Shown: piece after piece, positions 22,101-32,955 of the stretch
How the letters are laid out: each line of letters starts with the position of its first letter
Numbering within the stretch: the stretch's first letter is position 1
Assembly (NCBI GenBank): GCA_030248065.1
Contig: JASAMV010004774.1
Location: 1-64,000 of the forward strand
Length of the DNA stretch: 64,000 bases
Direction of reading: 5' to 3'
Source of the DNA: Rhynchonema sp. JSB1_4
Lineage: Eukaryota > Nematoda > Chromadorea > Monhysterida > Xyalidae
Translations under genes and position numbers: made by a program
The notes under the pieces: model-generated
Told to the model about the DNA's origin: nothing
The model's database searches: none
Seen by the model: only the letters and a program-made list of their open reading frames with translations

Positions 22101-25100
22101 TGGAGAACGACCGCGGATCACGAAGACACACGCGAGTGAAGATCATGGCGATGAGCAGGTGGAGAATGTGACGACGACGCCTGGTGAGTCACTTTGCAAT
22201 ATTGGTGCTGTACGCATAACAGGGTGCGCGCTGGGCAACATATCGTGCACAGTGTGTGACGGTGACGCAACGTTTCTGGAATTGTACTGAAACTGGTCCT
22301 GAACTATGGTTCGTCTACCCTCTTCGTAGTGCACCTGGTTATACTTGCATCTCATAACGAACTGAATTTTGTGCCTTGCCCCGGTCGGTTAGGTCACGTT
22401 GAAAACGGCAGGCTGCAGTAGTAATATTGTTGTCGGTAATGTAACGATGATCAGAAATCCAGTTGATTTCCAAATTGTGTTTGCACAAATGGTCCCGTTT
22501 GCAGTTCTTCCCGGCACCCTGGTCAAAGGCTGGGACGCCCGCCGTCAACGTCTGTCCAACAAACGTCGCTCGTTCGGTCGGCAGAAACAAACGGCGGACG
22601 AACTTTATACCGCCGGTGAAACATCATCGAATGCGGCGGATGAGATGGGCGCGTCACCGATCACAAAGTCGAGAAACAGGAGAGGGCCACCGCCATCAAC
22701 GGCGCAGACCAGGATGGCATTCGTGTATGTTTGGGTTGTGCTTGTTCGGTGTTAGTGGACATCTAGATGCTTCCAGTGTTGTCCTACATACTGAACAAAG
22801 CAGTGCGGTACGGTTGATTAGTCCTGCCTGCTCGTTTTGTATCTGTTTTCAAAGGTAGGGTCTTGCACAACTGAGTCAATTTTCCAATTTGGTGCGGTAA
22901 TTTTTGTTTTAACTACAACGCCATCCAGCGACCGCGTCCTATTATTTTTGTTCATGTCTTCTGCTGATGTCATCATGAGCGTGAAACATTTTTGATGCTA
23001 AAAGTGTGCACAGCCCCACGGTGGTATTTAGTATGGAAATTTGACTGCAACAACCACAACACCAAACAGCTTATCCTTCATTGGCTGCGCAATTGTCTGA
23101 AAAGCTTATGTTATTCGAGAATTGAACAAGGTAATTGTCGATATTTGATCCGAATGTCTAAACTTATAGTTTTTACAGTGGCTCGCCCCTTCGTTCGGTG
23201 CGCAGTGCCGAATCTCTCATATCATCAATGATGGCACGAGGCAATTCGTGGCGAAAATCGGTGATGGATTCTTTGATGCCACAGCACCAGAATTATGAAA
23301 CATCGGTTAGCATGAATGCTTGTTTTGCCAGCCGAGTGATGCTTTACATATGCCAAAGTGACCCAGTATCGTAATTTTTGTACATCAATTTTTTCCTTCC
23401 TCCACTGACGAAATAACAATGAGCATTTGAAATGTGAAGATTAGCTAACGAACAGGCGCGGCTGCAGCAACGCCAGGAACATGCAGATGTCAAGCCGGAT
23501 GATGGTTCACGCTGTTGTAACTATGTAGATTTCAAACGTTCCTTGACGACAGTTCAACAACGGTCGCACCAAAAAGACAAAAAGTCGAAATTCAATCAAA
23601 AAACCATAAACCAATTTCTGCAGCAGCAGCCAGCATTCGAGCGGAACAGTGCGCAGACGCGTTCGATGCACGAATGGAACGGCGGACCAGTACACGCGCC
23701 GCCAACGGAGACGAATGTCGATGAGGACATCGAGTTGCGCACGCCATTGGCTGACCAAAATCGGACGCCAACTGCTGACAATAGATTGAATCGCACTTAT
23801 GATTCGGTGCGTCGGGTGGTTTGGGTCTGGTTGGTCTAAAAAATGGTGCTTGCTTGTTACTATAATTCGAGATCTTCGGGGCGTGTATCAAACTTCACGG
23901 TCCTGGCCCGGTTTTGTTCGCGTGACTTCTTCTGATAGGTTTTCTCGAGTTTTTTGATGTCACTAATCGGCACCTAGCATACGAGTCGTTCTGGACCGAT
24001 CAGCGAGTTTGAAACACCGCCCATGGTTTATCTTAACGTTTGGCATTTCTCTTACACGGTGCACGTATGGCACCCAGACTTAATCAAATGGCATTTACAA
24101 GGAAAGTAGTCAATCAATCAGCGTGCCAACCGTGCTGGAATATCTTCAGTGTCTGCTGAGACAAAGCGTTCCGATACTCAGGGCAGGCCATCACGTTTCA
24201 ACATTATGTGTCTTACACGAAATCGAACTTGAAATTCCGCTGATGCTTCAAGCGGGAATGACCTTAATTAATGACATCCACTCTGCAATCCTTCCGACGC
24301 TACCCGACATGACACGATAAATCTCTTGAAAGAAAAATGATACCATTCACCCCACTCAACAAATCACGATAACCAATTGCAGCCCGGCTACCTGCGCATC
24401 GCGAATACGACTGATTCGGATAGTCCCCGCAGTTCGTCAGTGCTGAGCAATCGAACCAATGACGGTGCAAACATGAACAACAACAGCAATACTAGTCAGA
24501 TTAATGGACAGACACCGCGGTCGGAAGCGGCCAGATTCATTGCGTCCGTGTTTGCTGCGAACGATGATCAGAAACACAGGTGTGTTCAGTTTGTGGTATA
24601 AAGTGGTGGAAATTTGAGTTTTGGCTTTATTATTGTTCCTCCATGGTTTCGATTTATCGTCAAGCGTTAAACTGAGTAGTAATGTTAAAGCTGGGCTTGT
24701 CGGGTCTTAGCCGCGTGAAGCATCAGTTCAGTCCAACTCTTTCACGGTCTTGAACAATGATGATCTCACGTCCAACTGCAACGTTCCTCTTTCGCGCAAC
24801 AAATTCAAACGCTAGTGCGTGTGAAAAACTCGTTGTGGCGCGTGTTACCACTTGCGACTGTCAAGTTTTGGGTTCCAAATTTATTATCACGAGTTGAACG
24901 CCTCATCAGCGTTGTAGCGCGTCTTCGTATTCTAAGTCGTTCAGCGCTGAAACATGAGTTCTCGTTTCTGTCGTACTCCACCGACATGCACTGCTTCCAA
25001 CTATAACTTCAAAAACACAATTTTATCAAGCATTTCTCAACTTATTTATAATGCCACTGTGCTTCCAGTCCATCGCAGCCGCTCGATCCGCGTATGACCG

Positions 25101-28100
25101 CTGCCATCTCATCGTCATCCACCAATTCATCGTCAATCACGTTCGCTACCGAATTCCGTCAGGCCATTGGTTGGTGCGGGGGATGCTACAGTTATGCGTT
25201 CTTGTTGTCGCATTTGGTGTCGTCAAATACTATAAGGAATGCTCGTGAAGTTGTCGTTATTGTGTCAACATCAGCTGCAGATTTGGGTGTCCAATGTACT
25301 GCTGAAGTGGAGTTTCTGAGAATTGTGGAGGGGGTCACTCTGGAATTGGACTGCTTTGCCTCCGCCAAAGATATTTCGCAGCAAATGGATTTGTCCATTC
25401 TTCTGAACTGATTGCTTGGTTGCATCATTGCGAATAAAATGAAACATCATCCAATCCATGCATGCATTGCAGGCAGTCAAGCACCGAGTCAACGTGGTGA
25501 CGATGTTGTATCGGATGTGGGTGTGATCATGACCGATCGATCGCCTCGCCCATCACACAGCGATCGATTTGTGCCATATCCCAAATTGAGGACTGCCAGC
25601 ATGGAGTGCGTTTACGTTGTGGATTTTGTTTGATTATTTATGTTTTCATGTTTTCAGGTTAAGATTTAGGATCCTACCTACCTATTAGTGCATTTAGTTT
25701 TCGGAGCTCAGGTCTATCTTACATGAAACATCAGCCGACAAGCTGCTGCACTCGTTGCGCTGGCTGCAATGTTTTCCTTACTTTTCGTCTTAACTTTGTG
25801 ATGACTTGGGTCAAAGGAACTGATTAGTGGCGTCGAAGCACGATTGTACACATATATTTTGGGCAACGTTGCATGCTTGACGCATAAGATTGTTTGTTTG
25901 TCAATATTTATCTGAAGTTTTTGAAAATTTTGTTTGTTTCCAATACGTTATGGTACGTGCGTCTCTGCTATCAACATCAGTGCGCCTGCCGTCGAGAAAC
26001 TAAGTCATATTGGCGTGAAACATCAATGTGCGCACCAACATGATTATAACAACTAAACGACAGAAACCCGAATAAATAATCATCCCACACTTACATTAAT
26101 GTTGCAGCCTATCCCCCGCCTACCGGCTGCTATCGCTGACCGATTCACGTATCCAACCCGATCCGCCCTCCGTGTCCTCTGCATTCGGCGGGCATGTGGA
26201 CTTTGTTGACATCGATGCCGATGACGTCATGTGTGACAGTGTGTTTGTGACGGATGGAATGAGTGATGCGAATGGCAGACGGGATAATGTGGTTAGTTGG
26301 AAAATGATTTGTTTCTGGTCGCGTTTCATTTCATCTGTATTCGACGTTGTTGAGGTTGCAGGAAACGCAGCTTATAGTGTTCTGCCACATATTTCAATAC
26401 TAATAGAGTTCGGTTTGCTCCCAGCAACAGATTGTCAGACTTGTGCTTGGGCAGTGCGTTTAGTGGATTTTCTGATCTAATAGATCGCCTATCTCATGAT
26501 TTGCAACAGCAGATCAGCTGGCTCCCAGATAATTCAACAGGTTGCAACTGCAATCAACTGAGTCTGCTGACAATGTCTCAAGTTAGCCGTGACTCATTTG
26601 CAGACCGTCCCATTATCACCTCCAAGCACCCGTCCCCCAGCGCCACCCAATCTAATCGCCACACGTACAACGGTTGTGCAACGTCGACCCTCTGGCTCAC
26701 CACAGTCCGTTGGCGTCAACAATCCTGGGTGCGTGTTTGTGTCGTGTCTTCGGACCTTTTTATTTTATCAATAACTTTTGGCATATTTTCAGGCCCGTTG
26801 ACACGAGCGAGAGCAAAATAACCAACCCGACCACGGCCACAGTCTCATTTGGCAAGGCCAATTACATACTGAATACTTTGGATGATGACTTTAGTGTGCC
26901 GAATGCTGCACAGACTTCCACGCCCACTGGTTCGTACAGTGCTAATTGCTAATAACGACCACGGGACCCGGTCTTGTAATTATGCTTCTTTCACGTAATC
27001 TTCATATTTATGTATTATTGAGTTGGTGCCGACGCAATAAACTAACTAACCACGGGAGCACAGATGTATATCTCCACGTCAATAATGTCCTCTTGTCGGA
27101 GGACCCTATCGGACCAACGTTTAGATAACTGCCCAACTTTCCACCTAAATACTTGTATTCGGTATATCTATCACCTGCGTCTTTATGTGGGACGTGTTTA
27201 CTCATCGCGCACGCACTCAAATCCTGTTTTTGTTCGTGTACTGCTTTGATGCGATGCAACAGCTGTGTGGACCTAGATGCCTATTTAGTTGCCCTCATGG
27301 TTCCGTTATCAAAACAGGTGGATACCCAGGTGTAAGAATCTAGATTTCATTCTGATTTTACTTAGTGAAAGAAGAAAATGCGCTACCCTGCTGCCAACAG
27401 TCAAAGGACCGAGCTGATATTTAGTGCGATATTGAAACATTTCATTGTAGAATCAGCACAACAACGCACGCCAGCGAAGAAGAAAACAACGCCTAAGAAA
27501 GTGAAATCACTGAAAGAGGCTGCTGCTGAAGTGACCCGATATGATAATGTGGACGGGCAATTGGATGGAAATGCTACCGGTTAGGGTCTATGTACATATG
27601 TTGTTTGATTTTGTGTCTGTTTGGACGAGAATGAGAATATCAGTGTTGTGTGCATGAGCACGGTGCATGCCTTTGAATTTACAAAGCATTGAAGTGATTG
27701 GTTATAATGTCCTTTTGTGATGCATTCACCTAGTTCATAGTGGTTTTATCGGGTGGTATCTCCCTCTTCGGTCACTCAAATGTTCACTGTAAGTGGTAAT
27801 CTGTCCATCGCCACCGACTAGAGTATGTCGAGCTTGACTATAAAGAGCAGAGACTGTTGGATTAAAAATCCAAAAAATCTCGTTTCAGATCATGACATAG
27901 ACGATATGGAGATGGAAAGCAGTGAGCTGATGTCATCGCCACCACAGACGGTGCTACGGCAGAACAGTGATCAAGTGAACAACAATGTGCCACAAAGTGA
28001 AACATCATCAAAGTCATTCAACAACAACAGCGGTGGACTGTTTGCGTGTTCATTTGTCAGTGCTACAGCCAATCATCAACGTCGACATCGATCTGCCAGC

Positions 28101-28888
28101 CAATCACCGCCGCCGTCCAAGACTCCGCCCTCCAATGGTTTGAATGGCAGTGGCGCGAAAGTGACCTATCGACACAGTTTGGTCGTTCATCCAAGCACAG
28201 TCAATAATAACAACAATAATAATGAATTGGAACAATCGAGTTTATTCATGAAACGACGACAGGCGTCGCTGATGATGGATGAACAGGTGGAATTTCTCGC
28301 CTTATTATTGGAGTTTATAAGGTCGTTGAAACATTTGGCAACTAGCTAGTTGTGCGTTGGGCACGATTTACAACCGGCTGATGTTTCAATTCGTTGCTAA
28401 ATTTCCATGTTAAACGAATATGTAGGTAAATTTTGCCTTGCCGACGCTGCGTCGCTTTGTGAGCAGTTTCGTGTCGAAATCGGTTTTCAACTGCACTAGA
28501 ACAACACCAGGGCAGAAGGAGCTTAAAGTTCAGTGCAAAATTGGTCAATACATAGAAACGCGACCATATAATTCATCATAAGCGAATAATTTTATTTCTT
28601 TGGTGAAAAGCATCTGACAAAGTTTGCTTTCTTCAGCAACCCGGCGTGTTGTTCCAGTCAAACACGACGAAAATCGATGTCAACAGCGATCATACACCAT
28701 CGTCAATGACACCAGCGCGTGAAACATCGCCCATCGACAACAACATAGTGAAATTGCGCGCATCGGCCGACATCACACCGGTTGTGTACGAACCAGTGCA
28801 CCACAAAGTGGCTGATGGCACACCTGCCAGTGACACGCAGACAGCACAACAACAACAACATACGAAAGTGACCGTGTATTATTTGTGA
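7121..28888 (+). CDS. PX-SH3-RhoGAP GTPase-activating protein, ARHGAP32/33 (CdGAP/PX-RICS) type
   Basis: Rho-family GTPase-activating protein; relatives act mainly on Cdc42/Rac at membranes and junctions. Exons: 7121-7311, 7391-7460, 7528-7666, 7855-8000, 8086-8178, 8471-8593, 9126-9344, 9486-9585, 9695-9844, 9909-10011, 10375-10519, 11255-11343, 11423-11530, 20335-20455, 20567-20708, 21014-21224, 21386-21532, 22044-22183, 22505-22724, 23179-23305, 23456-23806, 24383-24579, 25069-25169, 25473-25605, 26108-26291, 26604-26728, 26793-26929, 27451-27579, 27889-28286, 28637-28888. The sum is 4791 nt, 1596 aa, all phases matching. PX about 72-213 (QWTVQRSYQSAVDFDRQLH, DRRFSRLPELP), SH3 about 245-345 (GDIVSVIDMPP, WWRGK, VGFFPSEC), RhoGAP about 375-599 (ERVFGCDLGEH, arginine finger R433 in GGIYRISG, KMYFRELPNPL, NLAICWAPNLFR). 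The rest is a Ser/Pro/Asn-rich tail ending VTVYYL. Oddities: an insert in SH3, a GC-AG intron after 9585 and an 8.8-kb intron inside RhoGAP. Start chosen as the first ATG of an open exon. Confidence 0.92.
12357..12637 (+). repeat. Dispersed repeat: TTAGGC module plus TTTTTCGGGG array, copy 1
   Basis: 12357-12410 reads CATTCAGGGTTAGG followed by three TTAGGC units and then TGCCGGCCAGGAAGAC. About 110 bp later, 12522-12637 is an array of TTTTTCGGGG. The same two modules occur at 50707-50922, the first inverted relative to the array. TTAGGC is the nematode telomere unit, but three copies in a dispersed repeat is only a hint. Confidence 0.75.
14570..14575 (-). terminator. Poly(A) signal AATAAA of the nested RFamide gene
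   Basis: TTTATT on the plus strand, so AATAAA on the minus strand, 40 bp after the TAA stop of the peptide gene. Confidence 0.5.
14615..15201 (-). CDS. Putative secreted RFamide-type neuropeptide precursor, nested in RhoGAP intron 13
   Basis: Two exons on the minus strand, 15201-15028 (58 codons) and 14878-14615 (87 aa plus stop), phase 0 junction, donor GTTGGT; the acceptor AACAGAGAG is not a strong one. The 145-aa product starts with a signal peptide (SISKLFAIAFLLAVLAPTGG), then basic cleavage sites SKR at 31-33, KR near 71-72, KR near 114-115 and RR near 131-132. It ends DSRKPLRFGK, where Gly-Lys is the classical signal for trimming and C-terminal amidation to -LRF-NH2. AATAAA follows at 14575-14570. 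FMRFamide-like peptides of nematodes and NPF/sNPF-like peptides elsewhere share the C-terminal RFG; the middle region (SDLADLLREIVDEQQQQQ) matches nothing I recognise. The start could also be a codon 20 residues upstream. Confidence 0.55.
17396..17401 (-). terminator. Poly(A) signal AATAAA of the second nested peptide gene
   Basis: TTTATT on the plus strand, about 150 bp beyond the TGA of the minus-strand peptide gene. Confidence 0.4.
17552..18220 (-). CDS. Putative small secreted peptide precursor, nested in RhoGAP intron 13
   Basis: Three exons on the minus strand: 18220-18091, 17783-17680 and 17611-17552, phases 1 then 0, total 97 aa plus TGA. Junctions: donor GTCGGC, acceptor CCGCTGCAG, donor GTTGGG, acceptor AACTACAG. 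Residues 1-20 (MKRNTALCVFLLVLGAVVHA) are a clear signal peptide. Next comes a Pro-rich part (IPPQWMYRPPATVV), a Lys-Arg processing site in ATRADKR, then an amphipathic, probably helical segment (TEDLQKIRNTLERFRQF) and a basic, aromatic end, HRYKWW. AATAAA lies at 17401-17396. Family not recognised; a peptide hormone or antimicrobial-like peptide would fit this layout. If the first intron is retained the frame instead reads QKGRLLVHIF and stops after 75 residues in all. Confidence 0.5.
18471..18552 (+). repeat. Degenerate direct repeat in intron 13, copy 1
   Basis: Begins CACAAAACTAAATTATAACG and continues with partial similarity to 19605-19685 (TCTGACC/TCCGACC, TTTGTCTAATT/ATTGTCTGATT). Both copies are followed by GATGACG. 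Probably a shared old element. Confidence 0.65.
19605..19685 (+). repeat. Degenerate direct repeat in intron 13, copy 2
   Basis: Partner of 18471-18552, same orientation, about 1.1 kb downstream. The first 20 bases are identical and similarity then decays. Confidence 0.65.
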
Positions 28889-28965
28889 AATGGAAACTGT
28901 TTGCTGGCATTTATTACGTGACTGTTTTTAACTTGGTGGTCGGTTCTGTCTTGGTCACGTTTTGT

Positions 28966-28971
28966 ATTAAA
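28966..28971 (+). terminator. Possible poly(A) signal ATTAAA of the RhoGAP gene
   Basis: ATTAAA 78 bp after the TGA at 28886-28888. It would lie inside an intron if the alternative splice at 28885 is used. Confidence 0.35.
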
Positions 28972-29002
28972 ACAGCCACAATTTTGAAGTTGCCTTGTCC
29001 AG

Positions 29003-29142
29003 GACCAAGTTAAGCTCGGTCTCAAAATATCTTGAATGCCAGACGTCACGTGGTCAAATCACAGCCGATACGATCACCGAGCATGATACCGAGGTCTTGG
29101 CTGCCATGAGAAAGTGCTGGATAAATCAGCGGGCATTCAAAT
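29003..29142 (+). CDS. Possible exon between the RhoGAP gene and the GPI-anchored protein gene
   Basis: Open stretch with coding-like codon use between acceptor TTGTCCAG and donor GTAAGG, read in the frame giving YLECQTSRGQITADTITEHD and AAMRKCWINQRAFK. It starts needing two bases and ends with one. Its upstream phase fits a donor two bases into the Leu codon before the RhoGAP stop (28885), and its downstream phase fits the candidate exon at 30106. It could thus be an alternative 3' continuation of the RhoGAP transcript or a 5' exon of the next gene. No family recognised. Confidence 0.3.
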
Positions 29143-30105
29143 GTAAGGGGACACTATGGCCTGACCTGTTGTATTTTTCGACACTCGAGCTGTTTTATTC
29201 GTCTACCCTACTTGGTGATTGAAAATAATCGTGTTTTGAACATTAAGAATTGTACTGTTGGTTGCCTATCTGCATTATTGCCTCCTTGATTTGGTGTCTG
29301 ATTCTTCTTGACTGTGACCGCTTGTACAGCATTCTTTTGTGAAACATCATAATCTTGATTCGTTTGATCGTGTTCGTATTTCGAATCTTCCGATTATATA
29401 CTTATTTTGATTGATCATCAAGTGAGCAAAAATTCAGAAAAATTGCCTCTTCTTAGCTTTAAATTTCGAATAAGGGTATCCGTCTTCCCGTTTTCGTCTG
29501 ATTTTATGCATTTTTCGTCTTGCGTGCTGCATTGGTCTTGTTTATTTTTCCATTTATTCTTGCAGTTCATTATATCATTCTAACAAGAGGTGCCATTTTC
29601 TTGCTTTTTCTGCTTTTTATTCCATAATTGGCATACACACATGCAAACTCTATTACGTGCGCTTCTTCATTCATAGTGCTTGCTCTTGCCCAGCATTGAT
29701 TTGTGAATAATTCTGTTTGTTTTTTGTACAAAGGTTGAACTTAACAGCTTTTCCGGTTTTTGTTTTCAAAGCATATTGGAGCTGAACCTTTCTGCTTTCG
29801 TGTGCATAATTAAATGGAACAACCCCACCCGTTTCATACACGCCGGTACTGTATTTTTGTAATCAAATATGTTATATTTACTTACAATTATTATTATTCT
29901 ATTGATTTGTGTGCGAACAGAACATTGATTTACTTTTATTTATTATTAACCCGAATAAAATAAAATAACCGATTGATTGTTGGCTGGTCGAAATACATAG
30001 TTCACATGAGAAGCAACATCACAAAGCTTGGTTACCTGCCCGGCTCTGCCAAGCAAATCATCAATTATGTCGAGAAAATGTTGCGTTAGCCAACCTTTTT
30101 TCAAG

Positions 30106-30182
30106 TGAATCAATCGCTGTGTATGACGCCAGTTTACCTCGGATTTGCCGTTGATCCGTTATCAACCACTCCGCAACAACAG
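30106..30182 (+). CDS. Possible second linking exon
   Basis: Between acceptor TTTTTTTCAAG and donor GTGAAA, read NQSLCMTPVYLGFAVDPL then STTPQQQ (25 codons after two completing bases). Phase fits the exon at 29003-29142 upstream and the exon beginning 30306 downstream. An ATG inside it could alternatively serve as start of the next gene. Confidence 0.3.
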
Positions 30183-30308
30183 GTGAAATACTCCCGAGCA
30201 AAGGGTGGAGACCGTTATCTGAATTTGGGCTTGATACAAAAACATTCTCCAAAATTCATGCCAAATTTCACTGATCAAAGAACAATCAAACACTAACTCC
30301 ACCAGATC

Positions 30309-31459
30309 ATGATGTTTCACCTCCTAATCACCCTACTTCCCTTGATGCTCCTGATTTGTAAAGGCGATGACGACGAGCAAAAAAAGAATCTGGAAATAAT
30401 GCGCCCAATCGCAAATGTCTATAAACCACAGATGATCAATGAAGCGATGAGTGATCAAAATGATTCAGGTTCACCAATATTGATGAACACGTTGGATCGA
30501 CTGCCAGCTGGTGGACAGAATCTGCTCAGACCCGGATCTCTGGAAGAGATGATTATCGATCAAATTATGAATTTCACAAACGGTGCGTGTTTTTGCGGAA
30601 TTTTCGATCACTGGAGAATAACAAACAAATAGATTATCCAATGCTGACCACCTTTGTGCTTGTGTCCCACCAAGTGTGTTTTTTTGCGAGCTCGGCTCGT
30701 CTGCGTATTTCTGGGGTCACGTGGACGTTAACGCGTTCGCACTGACGATGACCTGGTGCACCGCCCATCTGTGTAAACAGGTCGAGACGGACAACCGCAA
30801 AGAAAACATGTTGCCCATAACCTGATTATAGCGACAGATTCTATGCCAAATTTTGGTGATATCGGCGACTGGCTGACGTGGCTGCCAATCCCACTGCCAA
30901 CTGGCATCTTTCCCACAATAGCGACAAAACGACCACCTGTCACTGAAGAAGAAGAGAAAGACAAGGAAGAGAAGGTATAGCCCACAACGGTTGTATTCTA
31001 ACCATGAAGACCTTGCAACTTTAATTTAAATCTTGATTCTAACCTTTAAATAGTGACATGGTAGGTACCGGCATTTTTGGTTGCTTGTGACGAATAATAA
31101 CCTAAAAGTGATTAATAGCATGGCAAATGGCAGGATCAACTCAATCTAGAGTGGGATCGATTGTCGGCCCAACTGTCGGTCGCTCGTTCATTGCCGCCAC
31201 TACGACGAGGCCAGACTGTATTTGAAGTGTTCTCTTCCACTCAGGATGAAGACAAGCCAACAGAGGTCGAAAACGAAGATGGCAAAAAGAAGAACCCGTT
31301 CAGAGACGCTGCGGTGACACATCATATGGTTAATTAAATTAGCTTGGCTTTTTTGAAAAATTGCTTCTTTCGCACAAACTGCATACTATTATTCACATTC
31401 AGACCGATGCCCTGATGCTACTGTGCTTGTGCATCATGCTACAAACGACCGTGTTGTGA
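30309..31459 (+). CDS. Secreted, probably GPI-anchored protein of unknown family
   Basis: Five exons with matching phases: 30309-30586, 30675-30772, 30832-30974, 31134-31313 and 31403-31459 (756 nt, 251 aa). An N-terminal signal peptide MMFHLLITLLPLMLLICKG is followed by an acidic stretch, a middle part with two cysteines (FFCELGSSAYFWGHVD, MTWCTAHL), a Trp/Pro segment (GDWLTWLPIPLPTG), a highly charged region (TEEEEKDKEEK) and a hydrophobic C-terminal tail (DALMLLCLCIMLQTTVL) with no charged residue after it, the usual layout of a GPI-attachment signal. The donor at 30586 (GTGTTT) is weak; one at 30582 (GTGCGT) would break the frame. AATAAA at 31632. Acceptor CCACCAG three bases before the first ATG could be a trans-splice or cis-splice site. 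Not recognised. Confidence 0.55.
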
Positions 31460-31631
31460 TAGAAAAACATGAAATCCTGATCCAAATCCGCTGCCCTGAT
31501 TTTGGTATCGACTTGCAAACGCAGCGCGACCCATCGTGAAAAATATTATTACCGAAAAAACGCTGACTGATACGAAAGCTACATATACAATTCCGTTACT
31601 GTAACCATACTAATTTCTGCTATAAACCCGA

Positions 31632-31637
31632 AATAAA
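31632..31637 (+). terminator. Poly(A) signal AATAAA of the GPI-anchored protein gene
   Basis: AATAAA about 170 bp after the TGA at 31457-31459 and before the next gene starts. Confidence 0.45.
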
Positions 31638-31793
31638 TTAAAGTTGGGCAAGCTGTTTTTATGTCATGTGACATTTCGCTAGTCTATGCCGGGTCCGTGG
31701 ACCGCTAGGTCACATCAGTGTGTCGAACTTTTATTTTCACCGATTCCAAATTCAAGTAATCAGCCAAGTTATCCAACCACCCAATCCATAATC

Positions 31794-32955
31794 ATGTCTC
31801 CATTCTGGTCGTTTATCTCCGAATTACTGCTGCTCTGCTGTGTCCCCTACTGCACGGCATTGATGGCTCTCAGCTGGTTGCTATTGGCCGGCTGTGTCGC
31901 CAGACGATCATATAAAGTCGAGGAGAAAGAGGCGAGTTTTCATTCTAAAATTTTCTTCCCGAGCTTTCGACGTACAGTATGTATGTACATATACATATTA
32001 AAAATGTATGCTGAGTGTACTGAGTGTAGCAATGTTGGGCTGTTTCGCCCTGCTTTCGCAGACAGACCGAGGCGCCAGGGCTCGTCAGTGCGAGCGCCCC
32101 TGGCAGATTTGCCCCCATAAAGCCCCGCTAGCAGATCTTATTGCTGGGCTGTAACATCACCGCGTGCTTTATGTTAAAAAGCCTTTTTTGAAAAAATTTC
32201 AGAGAAAATCCGGCCGCCAAGCGTCAACGCGTGAGTGGCGTGAAACATCAACCAATCATCAACAACAACAACAACTATGCAGCAGTGAAACATCACCGGA
32301 TAGAAATACAACAAAGAACAACACAACTGCGCCCGAATTTACACCCGAACCACCGAACGCGACGGCGTCCTCTCAATCCCAAAGTCTCGAAACCGCCATA
32401 CCGGATTTGACGACACAAATTTCTTCGACCGAACAGGTGCCTTGTTCCGCAGCAAGTCCAGAGTCGGAGCCTTGCACTGCGATGGAGCCAACAGCAACAA
32501 CGACCCCATCCGATCTGACCGCCGTTCAAGATCCGCAATCGTCCAACCATCCATCCGGCGGCGACAAAGCTGAAACATCACTGCAGCAGCCACAACCCCG
32601 TCGACCGACCAGGCTGGTGCGCAAGGCTCCCGGGTGGGTGAAGCCCGTGCCGTGGCCTGCCCCGCCCGGACAAACCGTGCTCAGACCGATACCACCGAAA
32701 GTGACCGCTGTTGTGCAAGAGCAGATCAGATTCGAATGGGTTAGGTGTGGGCTTTGTTTATTTACAGTCATCGGTCTTTATTGGGACACGTTATTGGGAT
32801 TGCGACTGGAGATTTTCGGCGTTTTGCAGCAAAATCCCAATCTGCTTAAACCAATACAAAGCCGACAACAACAATCAAATACTACGACCAGTCACGTGAC
32901 CAAATCGCGAGTGGAAACCATGAAGGAAGAACCAGAACTGTGTTGTGTGAAGTGA
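31794..32955 (+). CDS. Small membrane protein with long disordered tail, unknown family
   Basis: Exons 31794-31931 and 32203-32955. The first encodes 46 residues with a long hydrophobic stretch (ISELLLLCCVPYCTALMAL and WLLLAGCVA) that is a signal anchor or one to two membrane passes. The second encodes a Ser/Thr/Pro/Gln-rich region with three ETS tripeptides (32242, 32287, 32572), then a conserved-looking basic Pro/Trp patch (RLVRKAPGWVKPVPWPAPPG) and an end MKEEPELCCVK. The only frame-keeping splice between the two uses a GC donor (GAG|GCGAGT). A further 90-bp stretch, 32740-32829, has GT and TTTTGCAG ends and keeps frame, so it is either a small intron or coding; length is 296 or 266 aa. 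AATAAA at 33213. Not recognised. Confidence 0.5.

Noticed and set aside
23592..23891. Minus-strand frames opposite the large RhoGAP exon at 23456-23806
   Set aside because: Shadows of a well-supported exon on the other strand.
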